Origin: Bhargavaea ullalensis
GTDB taxonomy: Bacteria > Bacillota > Bacilli > Bacillales_A > Planococcaceae
DNA: 32,724 nucleotides
Direction: 5' to 3' (one strand)
Assembly (NCBI RefSeq): GCF_040545425.1
Contig: NZ_JBEPLW010000029.1
In this document: positions 22,992 through 29,575 of the stretch, one piece after another
Numbering within the stretch: position 1 is the first letter of the stretch
How the letters are laid out: every line of letters begins with the position of its first letter
The notes under the pieces: generated by a model
The model's input: only the letters and a program-made list of their open reading frames with translations
What the model was told of the DNA's origin: nothing
Database searches by the model: none
Translations under genes and position numbers: made by a program

Positions 22992-23012
22992 TTGATTAGC
23001 GAAACTAACTAA
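22992..23012 (+). promoter_or_regulatory. Candidate MarR operator
   Basis: TTGATTAG, 5-nt spacer, CTAACTAA: inverted arms match at 6 of 8. It lies just downstream of a TATGAT -10 (22979-22984) and 22 nt before the marR start, where autorepression is expected. Confidence 0.5.
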
Positions 23013-23034
23013 TTTGAGAGCTTGGAGGTGCACG

Positions 23035-23460
23035 ATGGATTTGCTTCCGCATCAGCTGTTTTTCAGGAGATACACTGATCTGTACCGGCCGCTCGTCGCG
23101 AAAGTCGGTGCCGTGCTCGCCGCTGAAGGCTTGTCGGTTCCGCACTGGTCGGTGCTGAGGCTCATTGCCGAGGAAGGAGAGATGGCCCCGGCCGAAATTG
23201 CCGCCAGGCAGTATGTCGAAAAGCCGACCGTGTCCCGGAATCTCCAGCAGCTGCATGAACGGGGATTGATCGATTCCAAAGCCGGCCGTGACCGGAGGGA
23301 AAAGATCATTTTCCTTACTGAAGAAGGCAAAGTCCTGTTCGAAAAGGCGTTTGCCGCGGTATCCGGAGTCGAGAAAGAGTTGCTCGGGGGTATTCCAGTG
23401 AGTGAACAGCAAAGGATGGCGGAACTGCTTACCGCCATCCGCAGCAAGCTGGCCGACTGA
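23035..23460 (+). CDS. MarR family transcriptional regulator
   Basis: A 141-residue dimeric winged-helix regulator. DNA-binding part about 35-100: HWSVLRLIAEEGEMAPAEIAARQYVEKPTVSRNLQQLHERGLIDSKAGRDRREKI with the wing DRRE. The N- and C-terminal helices form the dimer. The ATG at 23035 has GGAGGTG 5 nt upstream; an in-frame ATG at 23014 lacks a site and overlaps the operator edge. The MFS gene follows 39 nt after the stop, so it is probably the regulated exporter. The ligand is unknown. Confidence 0.92.
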   Translation: MDLLPHQLFFRRYTDLYRPLVAKVGAVLAAEGLSVPHWSVLRLIAEEGEMAPAEIAARQYVEKPTVSRNLQQLHERGLIDSKAGRDRREKIIFLTEEGKVLFEKAFAAVSGVEKELLGGIPVSEQQRMAELLTAIRSKLAD

Positions 23461-23499
23461 TCCGGCTTTTTCATCCTAATGTTTAGAAAGAGGGTTCCA

Positions 23500-24696
23500 A
23501 TGAATCAAGAACACAAGCTTTGGACAAAGGATTTCGTTTTTGTATCGGCAATCAATTTCTTTCTGATGCTCGTCATGTATTTGCTGATGGTGACGATCGG
23601 CCCGTACGCGTCAGCAACATTCGGCGTCAGTGCCAGCACAGCCGGGCTTGTATCCGGTGTTTTTATCATCGGTGCGCTCGTTGCCAGATTTATGGCAGGG
23701 GCTGTCGTGGAAAAGGTCGGCAGCAAAAAGATCTTATTAATCGGACTGGTCGTTTATGTTATCACCGGCTCTTTGTACTTTACTGCAGTGAATCTTCCGC
23801 TCATCTTGCTCGTCCGCTTCTTCCACGGAATCGGGATGGGTATCGGATCGACGGCTACGGGTACGATCGTCGCCAAGATTCTTCCGCCTGACCGCCGCGG
23901 GGAAGGAATCGGCTATTATAGCATGAGCGCCGTCCTGGCTGCGGCGATCGGTCCGTTCCTCGGAATTTTGCTCACGAAATACATGAGCTTCAATATGGTC
24001 TTTGTGTTTTGTCTGGCGCTGGCGGTGATTGCCCTGCTGATGGGTCTTTCTCTTAAGAAGCCGGCCGCCGACGATGTTAAACAGGCCGGACAGGAGAAGG
24101 CGAAGTTCGGAATTTGGAGTTTCATGGAAAGGAATGCCTTGCCGATCGCGCTTGTTACTCTGCTGGTGGCCCTCGGCTATGCGGGTGTTCTGAGCTTTAT
24201 CATGTTTTATGCCGAAGAAATCGGACTTGTCACAGCTTCCAGCTTTTTCTTCCTCGTCTATGCAGTGGCGGTGCTGTTGTCACGTCCGTTCACGGGCCGC
24301 CTGCTGGATCTGAAAGGAGCGAATCTTGTCGTTGTGCCGGCGCTGCTTCTTTTTTCCGTGGGTCTGTACATGCTCAGTGTTTCTTCGGCCGGATGGATGC
24401 TATTGGTGGCTGGTGTGCTCATCGGCCTCGGTTTCGGCAACTTCCAGTCAAGCGCACAGGCCATCGCGATCAAAGTGGCCGATCCCCATCGTCTCGGCCT
24501 TGCCACTTCCACTTACTTTATCGCGCTTGATGCAGGAGTGGGCTTTGGTCCGTATGTCCTGGGCCTGCTTGTTCCGACGCTCGGCTACGCGGGGATGTAT
24601 AAATGGCTCGGTGCGGTGATCATCGTGTCGCTGATTCTTTATATCCTCATCCACGGGATGAAGGAACACAGAATGTCCAGAAAAAAAGTGGTTTGA
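23500..24696 (+). CDS. MFS family transporter (12 helices), MarR-linked
   Basis: A 398-residue major facilitator protein. Helix 1-2 region LMVTIGPYASATFGVSASTAGLVSGVFIIGALVARFMAGAVVEKVGSKK includes motif A (G-x-x-x-E-K-V-G-S-K-K in place of the usual GxxxDRxGRR). The helix-4 arginine lies in LLVRFFHGIGMGIGSTATGTIVA. A central loop (KKPAADDVKQAGQEKAK) splits the halves. AAAGAGGG lies 5 nt before the ATG at 23500. It is probably a drug or metabolite exporter induced through the upstream MarR regulator. No clear terminator follows. Confidence 0.9.
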   Translation: MNQEHKLWTKDFVFVSAINFFLMLVMYLLMVTIGPYASATFGVSASTAGLVSGVFIIGALVARFMAGAVVEKVGSKKILLIGLVVYVITGSLYFTAVNLPLILLVRFFHGIGMGIGSTATGTIVAKILPPDRRGEGIGYYSMSAVLAAAIGPFLGILLTKYMSFNMVFVFCLALAVIALLMGLSLKKPAADDVKQAGQEKAKFGIWSFMERNALPIALVTLLVALGYAGVLSFIMFYAEEIGLVTASSFFFLVYAVAVLLSRPFTGRLLDLKGANLVVVPALLLFSVGLYMLSVSSAGWMLLVAGVLIGLGFGNFQSSAQAIAIKVADPHRLGLATSTYFIALDAGVGFGPYVLGLLVPTLGYAGMYKWLGAVIIVSLILYILIHGMKEHRMSRKKVV

Positions 24697-24782
24697 GCTG
24701 CGGGGGATAGTCTGAAAGGCGCATGTCAATCGAATCAGTTTTCGGTTTTTCGACAAATTGTTCGTCAATCCCGTCTGAAAAT

Positions 24783-24849
24783 TGGTATGCTAAGGTGTAA
24801 GGTTTTCCGCTGGCGGACAAAGCCGATCCTACGGGCCGTTCTCGGCCCG
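24783..24849 (+). promoter_or_regulatory. Extended -10 and leader hairpin before the carbonic anhydrase-like gene
   Basis: TGG-TATGCT at 24783-24791 is an extended -10 without a clear -35. In the leader, CGGGCCG-TTCT-CGGCCCG (24832-24849) is a perfect 7-bp hairpin ending about 6 nt before the ribosome site. It may stabilise or gate the message. Confidence 0.4.
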
Positions 24850-24869
24850 GAAATATGGAGGGACAGCGA

Positions 24870-25286
24870 ATGGAACAGCACGAATTTGTCACAGTCATTA
24901 ACTGTATGGATGGGCGAGTGCAGGAGCCGGTCATCCAGTGGATGAAAAACCGCTATAACGCTAAATATGTGGACTCGGTCACCGAGGCCGGGCCGAACAA
25001 AGTCCTGCTCAGCAACAATCAGGACAAAATCGACGCGATCATCGAGCGGGTCCGGGTGTCCACCGATAAACACGGATCCACAGTGCTGGCAATCGCAGGG
25101 CATTATGATTGCGCCGGCCACGCAGTGGACGGAGAACTCAAGAAAGCACGGATCCGCGAATCCATCGAACTGATTTCTACGTGGGGACTGGATGTGGAAA
25201 TCATCGGACTCTATGTCAATGACCAGTGGCAGGTGGAAGTCGTCGACGGCCGTGCCCGTGAACAACTGCAGGCAAAGGCCCAGTGA
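24870..25286 (+). CDS. Compact carbonic anhydrase-like protein (Pro_CA_2 type)
   Basis: A 138-residue soluble protein. NCMDGRVQEPVIQW (about 11-24) and AIAGHYDCAGHAVDG (about 75-89) supply Cys-x-Asp-x-Arg and His-x-x-Cys, the zinc ligands and Asp/Arg dyad of beta-carbonic anhydrases, in a protein shorter than ordinary beta enzymes (about 190-220 residues). Activity is plausible but not shown for this short family. The ATG at 24870 has GGAGGG 8 nt upstream; an earlier ATG overlaps that site. A single-gene unit with its own terminator. Confidence 0.85.
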   Translation: MEQHEFVTVINCMDGRVQEPVIQWMKNRYNAKYVDSVTEAGPNKVLLSNNQDKIDAIIERVRVSTDKHGSTVLAIAGHYDCAGHAVDGELKKARIRESIELISTWGLDVEIIGLYVNDQWQVEVVDGRAREQLQAKAQ

Positions 25287-25302
25287 ATGCTGGAAGGAAA
25301 AG

Positions 25303-25334
25303 AGGACACGCAAGATATTTGCGTGTTCTTTATG
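25303..25334 (+). terminator. Terminator of carbonic anhydrase-like gene
   Basis: GACACGCAA (25305-25313) pairs with TTGCGTGTT (25319-25327), followed by CTTTATGTTT. Confidence 0.75.
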
Positions 25335-25360
25335 TTTCTTAGGGCGGGCCAAAGGGTCGG

Positions 25361-25402
25361 CCAGATAAAGATAACGCTTTTCCAGATAAAGATAACACTT
25401 CA
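25361..25402. repeat. Two-copy 21-bp direct repeat (CCAGATAAAGATAAC core)
   Basis: CCAGATAAAGATAAC occurs at 25361-25375 and 25382-25396, exactly 21 bp apart, with similar tails (GCTTTT and ACTTCA). This is the third intergenic region of the window with such a period. Confidence 0.85.
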
Positions 25403-25595
25403 GGAAATCTGCATTAGATTTTGCAGGATCGGTTTGAACAGGTGAAAAGAGACTGCATGGATGCCGCTCACCGGGGCAAGGTACGGTAATGGCAAAGCAG
25501 CGGCAAATAATAATGCTTGCATATATACCGCAAAATCCGGGTATGCGTTACAATAAAGAGGCAGGCCCGCTAGGACCGACAGATTGCATGTAGTT
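25403..25595. other. Intergenic stretch without recognised gene
   Basis: Between the 21-bp repeat and the small gene at 25610 no coding region with a ribosome site is seen. GGTGA...TCACC (about 25441-25472) could form a loose stem. GGGTAT at 25539-25544 and TACAAT at 25549-25554 look like -10 boxes, but neither has a matching -35. Confidence 0.5.
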
Positions 25596-25609
25596 AAGGA
25601 GGAACCACG

Positions 25610-25720
25610 ATGAACGCTCATTACTTGGGAGACAACCTTCTGGAGATCCTGATTGTTGTGGCACTGGTCGCATTTATCGCCATCATTGCGCTCGGCATGG
25701 TGAAGAACTGGAAACATTGA
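25610..25720 (+). CDS. 36-residue single-helix membrane peptide
   Basis: A small gene with an excellent ribosome site (AAGGAGG, 7 nt before the ATG) and its own terminator 13 nt after the stop. The peptide starts MNAHYLGDNLLEI, continues with one hydrophobic helix (about 13-30, rich in Ile, Val, Ala) and ends in a short basic tail (MVKNWKH). No family is recognised. Small membrane peptides of this form often modulate transporters or membrane complexes, but nothing here identifies a partner. It sits alone between the carbonic anhydrase-like gene and uspA. Confidence 0.75.
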   Translation: MNAHYLGDNLLEILIVVALVAFIAIIALGMVKNWKH

Positions 25721-25733
25721 TCCCTGAAACTTA

Positions 25734-25771
25734 AAAAAGACGGAAGCCCGCTTGTGCGGCTTCCGTCTTTT
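25734..25771. terminator. Bidirectional terminator, small peptide gene / uspA
   Basis: AAAAGACGGAAGCC pairs with GGCTTCCGTCTTTT around a 9-nt loop; A-run and T-run flank it, and it abuts the uspA stop. Confidence 0.92.
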
Positions 25772-26188
25772 CTATTTCACAATCAGAACCGGGCAGTGAA
25801 CCCGCTTCATGACTTTGTGGCTGACGCTTCCCAGCACCAGTCCCTGCAGGGGATTCAGCCCTCTGCTGCCGAGCACGACAAGGTCAAACGCATTGGCATT
25901 GGCGTACGAAACGAGTGTCGGGCCGGGTTCTCCGCGCAGGATGGTCACTTCATGAAGGATTCCCTCGCCGTCCAGCAGGCTTTTTGCCGGCAGAAGCTGC
26001 TGCTGCCGCTGGAGATCGAGCTGATCCATCCCCTCAGGATGCATCATGGCTTCCTTGGGCCTGGAAAAGTCAATCACAAAGACGAGCTCGACAGCGCCCT
26101 CCGAAATCCTGGCGAGCTCCGACGCCTGCCTGACCGCCCGGAGCGAGTTTTCGGAACCGTCGACCGCCAATAAAATTCGTTTGTACAT
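25772..26188 (-). CDS. Universal stress protein (UspA family)
   Basis: A 138-residue cytoplasmic ATP-binding protein. ILLAVDGSENS (about 5-15) holds the nucleotide-contacting Asp10; the C-terminal GSRGLNPLQGLVLGSVSHKVMKR gives the G-x2-G-x9-G-S/T ATP-binding pattern, so it is the ATP-binding UspA subtype. AAGGAGG lies 7 nt before the ATG at 26188. A single-gene unit; the promoter region carries a perfect 6-6-6 palindrome. Confidence 0.95.
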   Translation of the reverse strand: MYKRILLAVDGSENSLRAVRQASELARISEGAVELVFVIDFSRPKEAMMHPEGMDQLDLQRQQQLLPAKSLLDGEGILHEVTILRGEPGPTLVSYANANAFDLVVLGSRGLNPLQGLVLGSVSHKVMKRVHCPVLIVK

Positions 26189-26210
26189 AAGTGAACCTCC
26201 TTGCGTTCAT

Positions 26211-26249
26211 GGGTATTCTCCTATACCCTCTTCGGCCGCGTTCCATCAA
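26211..26249 (-). promoter_or_regulatory. uspA promoter with overlapping palindrome
   Basis: Minus strand: -35 TTGATG (26249-26244), 18-bp spacer, -10 TATAGG (26225-26220). GGGTAT-N6-ATACCC (26211-26228) overlaps the -10 and could be an operator. Confidence 0.45.
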
Positions 26250-26275
26250 TCTCATTTGATACGTGCACGGGCCGG

Positions 26276-27037
26276 TCAGTCAATGCCCCGTTCTCTCAGA
26301 AGCTGCATCCGTTCGTTAAACAGCGAGGGATAAGACAGGAAGCCGAGGAGGATGCTCGAGACTGCGGCGGTCGTAAGGAGGAGGAACAGGATGAGGAGCT
26401 GGAACTGGACAGCCTGAACCGGATCGGCACCGGCGATGATTTGTCCGCTCATCATTCCCGGGAGCTGGACGAGGCCCATCGTTTTTTGGCTTTCGATCGT
26501 CGGAATCATGCTGGCCTTGATGGCGTCAGTCAGCTGGGCATGGATCGCCTGCTTCGGCGTTCCGCCAAGAGACAAAATGAGCTCGGTCCGGTCCTGGTGG
26601 GCTTCCGTTTCGGCGGTGAAGCGGTTCAGGAACAAAATCGACAGAACCATCGAGTTGCCGACGACCATTCCGCTGATCGGGATGATGTACTGGGCCTCCG
26701 CCGGAACGATCGAGAACCCGAGGAGAATCCCCTGAGTGAGCACTTCCACCGCCACAATGGTCGCCGTGATCTTCCATGTGATGCCGGAAATCGACTTTCC
26801 TTTCTTCCTGGCGTTTTGCACGGCGGCCAAGATCATGAGCACCACCATAAGCAGGATGTAGGTCCAGCTGTCGGACTCGAACACGAATTTCAGAATATAG
26901 CCGACCGCAAACAACTGGATGATCGACCGGACAGTTGCGATCAGCGTGTCTTTCTCAAGCCCGAGATGAAGGGTTTTCGACAGCACGAGCGGGATCAGGA
27001 CGAAAATGAGTGTGAGTGACAGGGCGACCGGACTCAT
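26276..27037 (-). CDS. fetB: Iron export ABC transporter permease FetB (UPF0014)
   Basis: A 253-residue membrane protein with about six or seven helices, UPF0014/FetB family. Characteristic parts: RSIIQLFAVGYILKFVF near the N-terminus, PISGMVVGNSMVLSILFLNRF, LGGTPKQAI (coupling region) and SMIPTIESQKTMGLVQLPGMMSGQIIAGADPVQAVQFQ. With FetA it exports iron and protects against peroxide in E. coli. The ATG overlaps the fetA stop (ATGA), with AAAGGAGGAG inside fetA. A PerR-type box at the operon promoter fits this role. Confidence 0.92.
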   Translation of the reverse strand: MSPVALSLTLIFVLIPLVLSKTLHLGLEKDTLIATVRSIIQLFAVGYILKFVFESDSWTYILLMVVLMILAAVQNARKKGKSISGITWKITATIVAVEVLTQGILLGFSIVPAEAQYIIPISGMVVGNSMVLSILFLNRFTAETEAHQDRTELILSLGGTPKQAIHAQLTDAIKASMIPTIESQKTMGLVQLPGMMSGQIIAGADPVQAVQFQLLILFLLLTTAAVSSILLGFLSYPSLFNERMQLLRERGID

Positions 27038-27762
27038 GCGTCTCCTCCTTTCACGAATTCCAGGACACGTTCGTTTTGGGGATGCTCCAATAAACTGCTT
27101 TCTCCGGTTTCAACCAGCTTCCCGTTGATGAGAACCCACGTATAATCACCGATTGAAACGGCCTGCTCGAGGTTATGGGTGATCCAGATGATTGTCGTCC
27201 CGTATTTTTGATTGATGCGGACTATCAGGTCTTCCACTTCGCGGCGGGAAGTCCGGTCCAGCGCCGAGGTGATTTCATCAAGAAGAAGAATTTCCGACTC
27301 GTTGATGAGCGTCCGGGCAATGGACACTTTCTGACGCTGGCCGCCCGACAATTCGGCCGCTTTTGTGTCCAGGTACTCTTTCTCCAAACCGACGTCCTCC
27401 AGCCAGGCTTCGGCCGCTTCTTCGGACAGCTCTTTTTTCCGGAGCCGGAGCGGCAATGCCAGATTGTCGAAGACGGTCCCTTTTATGACAGGCGCGTCCT
27501 GCAGTGCGATGCCGACTCGGCGTCTCAGATCGGTTGGCTCATAGTCACCGATCGGCCGTCCGCTCACAACGATGTCTCCGAATGAAGGAGAAAGGAGACC
27601 GTTGCACATTTTGAGCACAGTCGTCTTGCCCGCACCGGAAGGGCCGACAAGCGTGGTGATTTTACCGGCGGGGAAAGAGCCGGTGATGTTTTTTAAAATC
27701 TTTTTTCCTCCCGCCTCATAAGAAACGGAGCGGAAATGGATTGCCGGTATGTAGGATTTCAA
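27034..27762 (-). CDS. fetA: Iron export ABC transporter ATP-binding protein FetA
   Basis: A 242-residue ATPase partner of FetB. Walker A GPSGAGKTT (about 40-48), Q-loop IALQDAPVIKGTVFDN, signature LSGGQRQKVSIAR, Walker B ILLLDEITSALD and H-loop WITHN. The likely start is TTG at 27762: GGAG lies 8 nt upstream. GTG at 27771 overlaps that site, so it is less likely. The gene order fetA-fetB with a 4-nt overlap is usual. The promoter carries a PerR/Fur-type 7-1-7 box. Confidence 0.9.
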   Translation of the reverse strand: MKSYIPAIHFRSVSYEAGGKKILKNITGSFPAGKITTLVGPSGAGKTTVLKMCNGLLSPSFGDIVVSGRPIGDYEPTDLRRRVGIALQDAPVIKGTVFDNLALPLRLRKKELSEEAAEAWLEDVGLEKEYLDTKAAELSGGQRQKVSIARTLINESEILLLDEITSALDRTSRREVEDLIVRINQKYGTTIIWITHNLEQAVSIGDYTWVLINGKLVETGESSLLEHPQNERVLEFVKGGDA

Positions 27763-27783
27763 GCGGTCCACTCCAATTCTCAG

Positions 27784-27812
27784 ATTGTAATAATTCTAAT
27801 TTAGCATATCCA
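27784..27812 (-). promoter_or_regulatory. fetAB promoter with PerR-type box
   Basis: Minus strand: -35 TGGATA (27812-27807), 17-bp spacer, -10 TACAAT (27789-27784). TTGTAATAATTCTAA at 27785-27799 (plus strand) matches the PerR consensus TTATAATNATTATAA at 12 of 14 defined positions, one mismatch per half, and overlaps the -10. Fur or Zur boxes share this geometry, but the bases fit PerR best. Confidence 0.62.
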
Positions 27813-27828
27813 TAAGGGGAATGCAAAA

Positions 27829-27857
27829 TGGAGAGCCGGCACACATTCCGATATAGT
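27829..27857 (+). promoter_or_regulatory. Candidate promoter of phosphatase gene
   Basis: -35 TGGAGA (27829-27834), 17-bp spacer, -10 TATAGT (27852-27857), divergent from fetAB. Confidence 0.42.
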
Positions 27858-27911
27858 GCAGGGGAGAAGATTCCGTTCTCCGGCCATGGAGAATGGGGGA
27901 GGAGGAAAAGC

Positions 27912-28375
27912 ATGGTATCCGTATTATTTGTCTGCCTCGGCAACATTTGCAGATCCCCGATGGCTGAGGCGGTCATGCGCCGCCTTGTCGAGGACCGCGG
28001 CCTATCTGATGAAATCAGTGTTGATTCTGCGGGACCGGCTCCTGGCATGCGGGGGAAGCACCCCATGAAGGCACGAGGAAAAAGCTGGACGAGAAAGGGA
28101 TTTCTTATGAAGGCATGCAGGCCCGACAACTCGTAAAAGGGGATTTTGATCAGTTCGATTACATTGTCTGCATGGATGAGCAGAACATCCGGGATGCCCG
28201 GGGGATGCTCGGACAGCCCGAAAATCCGAAGATTGTCCGGCTGCTCGACGGGGCGGTGGAAGCCGGTGACGTTCCGGATCCATGGTATACGGGTGATTTC
28301 AACGAAACGTATGAGCTGGTGACGGCGGGCTGCATCGCGCTGCTTGACCGGATCGAGCGGGAAAGACTTCACTGA
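27912..28375 (+). pseudogene. Low-molecular-weight protein tyrosine phosphatase, frameshifted
   Basis: The 5' part from ATG 27912 (GGAGGAGG upstream) encodes MVSVLFVCLGNICRSPMAEA with the active-site loop CLGNICRS (8-15). The downstream part, in another frame, encodes HEGTRKKLDEKGISYEGMQ, FDYIVCMDEQNI and the general-acid Asp region VPDPWYTGDF, ending at 28375. The frames join at the C4 run 28061-28064 (CACCCCATGAA): one extra C would read GKHPHEGT, as expected for the family, and give 154 residues (YfkJ-like). In the given sequence the first frame continues into unrelated residues and stops at 28136. Both catalytic parts are intact, so this is a recent one-base loss or a sequencing error rather than decay. 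Confidence 0.88.
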
Positions 28376-28390
28376 AGTCAAAGTCAATGC

Positions 28391-28446
28391 GAAAAAACAG
28401 GACTCTCCGGCAGCGCTTGATTGCGCAGCGGGGGTCCTGTTTTTTC
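28391..28446. terminator. Bidirectional terminator, phosphatase / mnmH
   Basis: GAAAAAACAGGA (28391-28402) pairs perfectly with TCCTGTTTTTTC (28435-28446), with further pairing inside. Confidence 0.9.
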
Positions 28447-28456
28447 GTTGTGATGA

Positions 28457-29542
28457 TTAGTTTTCCGAGCCAAGATCTGCAGCGGCTTCGAGTTCATCCG
28501 TATGGCGGCTGAGCCGCTGGATGGTCTGACGAACTTTCCGGTAGGCATCTTCCATGTCCGTTGCATCAATGAAGATCTGCCGCTCATCATCCTCGGTCAG
28601 GCCGGCGGAATGCTCATAGCGGGGATCGTAATAGTATTCAAGGAGCAGCCGGACCGCGTCCGGAAACTCCCGTGTTTCCAGATAACCGCGGATTTCCCGG
28701 GCAATGGGGGTGTGGATTCTTCTCTCAATCCTTGAAAAGGCTTCAAGGAACCGTGCGGGATCCTGATCGGGATCATAATCGGCCAGGATGTTGTCGACCC
28801 GCACATCGGCGGGAAGCCGGAGAAACAAGTGGGTGCCGTCCTTTTTTTTATGATCAAAGAAATCGGGCAGGACGGATTTTCCGATCCGGCGGCTTTCGCC
28901 TTCGATGACAACATACGGCGAATCGGCGTGACGCTTCATCTCGCCGACAAGCAGGGCGTCGAATTTCTTCTGGTTGCTCGGCTGCAGGCCGATCCCACCG
29001 AAAATGGAACCGCGGTGGCCGGCAATCCCTTCAAGATCGATGACCGGGAACCCGTCCGCAGCCAGGCGGTGGAGGATGGCGGTCTTGCCGCAGCCGGTAT
29101 AGCCGTTCAGAACGATGAGCGGCGGCTTGAACTGTCCCTTTTCCAGTTCGGAGACGATCCATTGGCGGTAGGTCCGGATGCCCCCGGTGAGCCGGCTGGA
29201 CCGGAGGCCCATCAGATCGGTCACGGTTGCGGCCGTTTTGCTCCGCATGCCCCCTCTCCAGCAGAACACGGTGAACGGGGTGCCGATCTGCCGGAATTCG
29301 TCCACGAAAGCCGGCAGTTTTGCGGAGAAAATTTCAAGCCCCCGTTTCTTGGCTGCTTCCTGACCCTTTTGTTTATAAATCGTTCCGACTTCGGCACGTT
29401 CTTCGTTGTTGAAGATCGGAATATTGACCGCGCCCGGCATGGTGCCTTCTTCGAACTCTTTCGGAGAGCGCACGTCGATCAGGGCATGTCCGCCGGCCTC
29501 TCTCAGCTTGAACAGTTCATCGAGCGTCAATTCACGTTTCAT
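28457..29542 (-). CDS. mnmH: tRNA 2-selenouridine synthase (SelU/MnmH)
   Basis: A 361-residue protein that replaces sulfur by selenium in the wobble 2-thiouridine of tRNAs for Lys, Glu and Gln, using selenophosphate and passing through a geranylated intermediate. The N-terminal rhodanese domain (about 1-125) has LIDVRSPKEFEEGTMPGAVNIP and catalytic Cys94 in VFCWRGGMRSKT. The C-terminal P-loop domain has GYTGCGKT (147-154) and PVIDLEGIAGHRGSIFGG. The start at 29542 is 33 nt after selD; its ribosome site is modest (AAAGAG). The only visible selenium user in the window, fed by SelD. Confidence 0.95.
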   Translation of the reverse strand: MKRELTLDELFKLREAGGHALIDVRSPKEFEEGTMPGAVNIPIFNNEERAEVGTIYKQKGQEAAKKRGLEIFSAKLPAFVDEFRQIGTPFTVFCWRGGMRSKTAATVTDLMGLRSSRLTGGIRTYRQWIVSELEKGQFKPPLIVLNGYTGCGKTAILHRLAADGFPVIDLEGIAGHRGSIFGGIGLQPSNQKKFDALLVGEMKRHADSPYVVIEGESRRIGKSVLPDFFDHKKKDGTHLFLRLPADVRVDNILADYDPDQDPARFLEAFSRIERRIHTPIAREIRGYLETREFPDAVRLLLEYYYDPRYEHSAGLTEDDERQIFIDATDMEDAYRKVRQTIQRLSRHTDELEAAADLGSEN

Positions 29543-29575
29543 CGGAGCTTTTCATCTCTTTCTGCTTGCATTTTC

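Noticed and set aside
25539..25554. SigB-like GGGTAT and SigA-like TACAAT before the 36-residue gene
   Set aside because: Neither has an acceptable -35 at the right distance, so no promoter is called.
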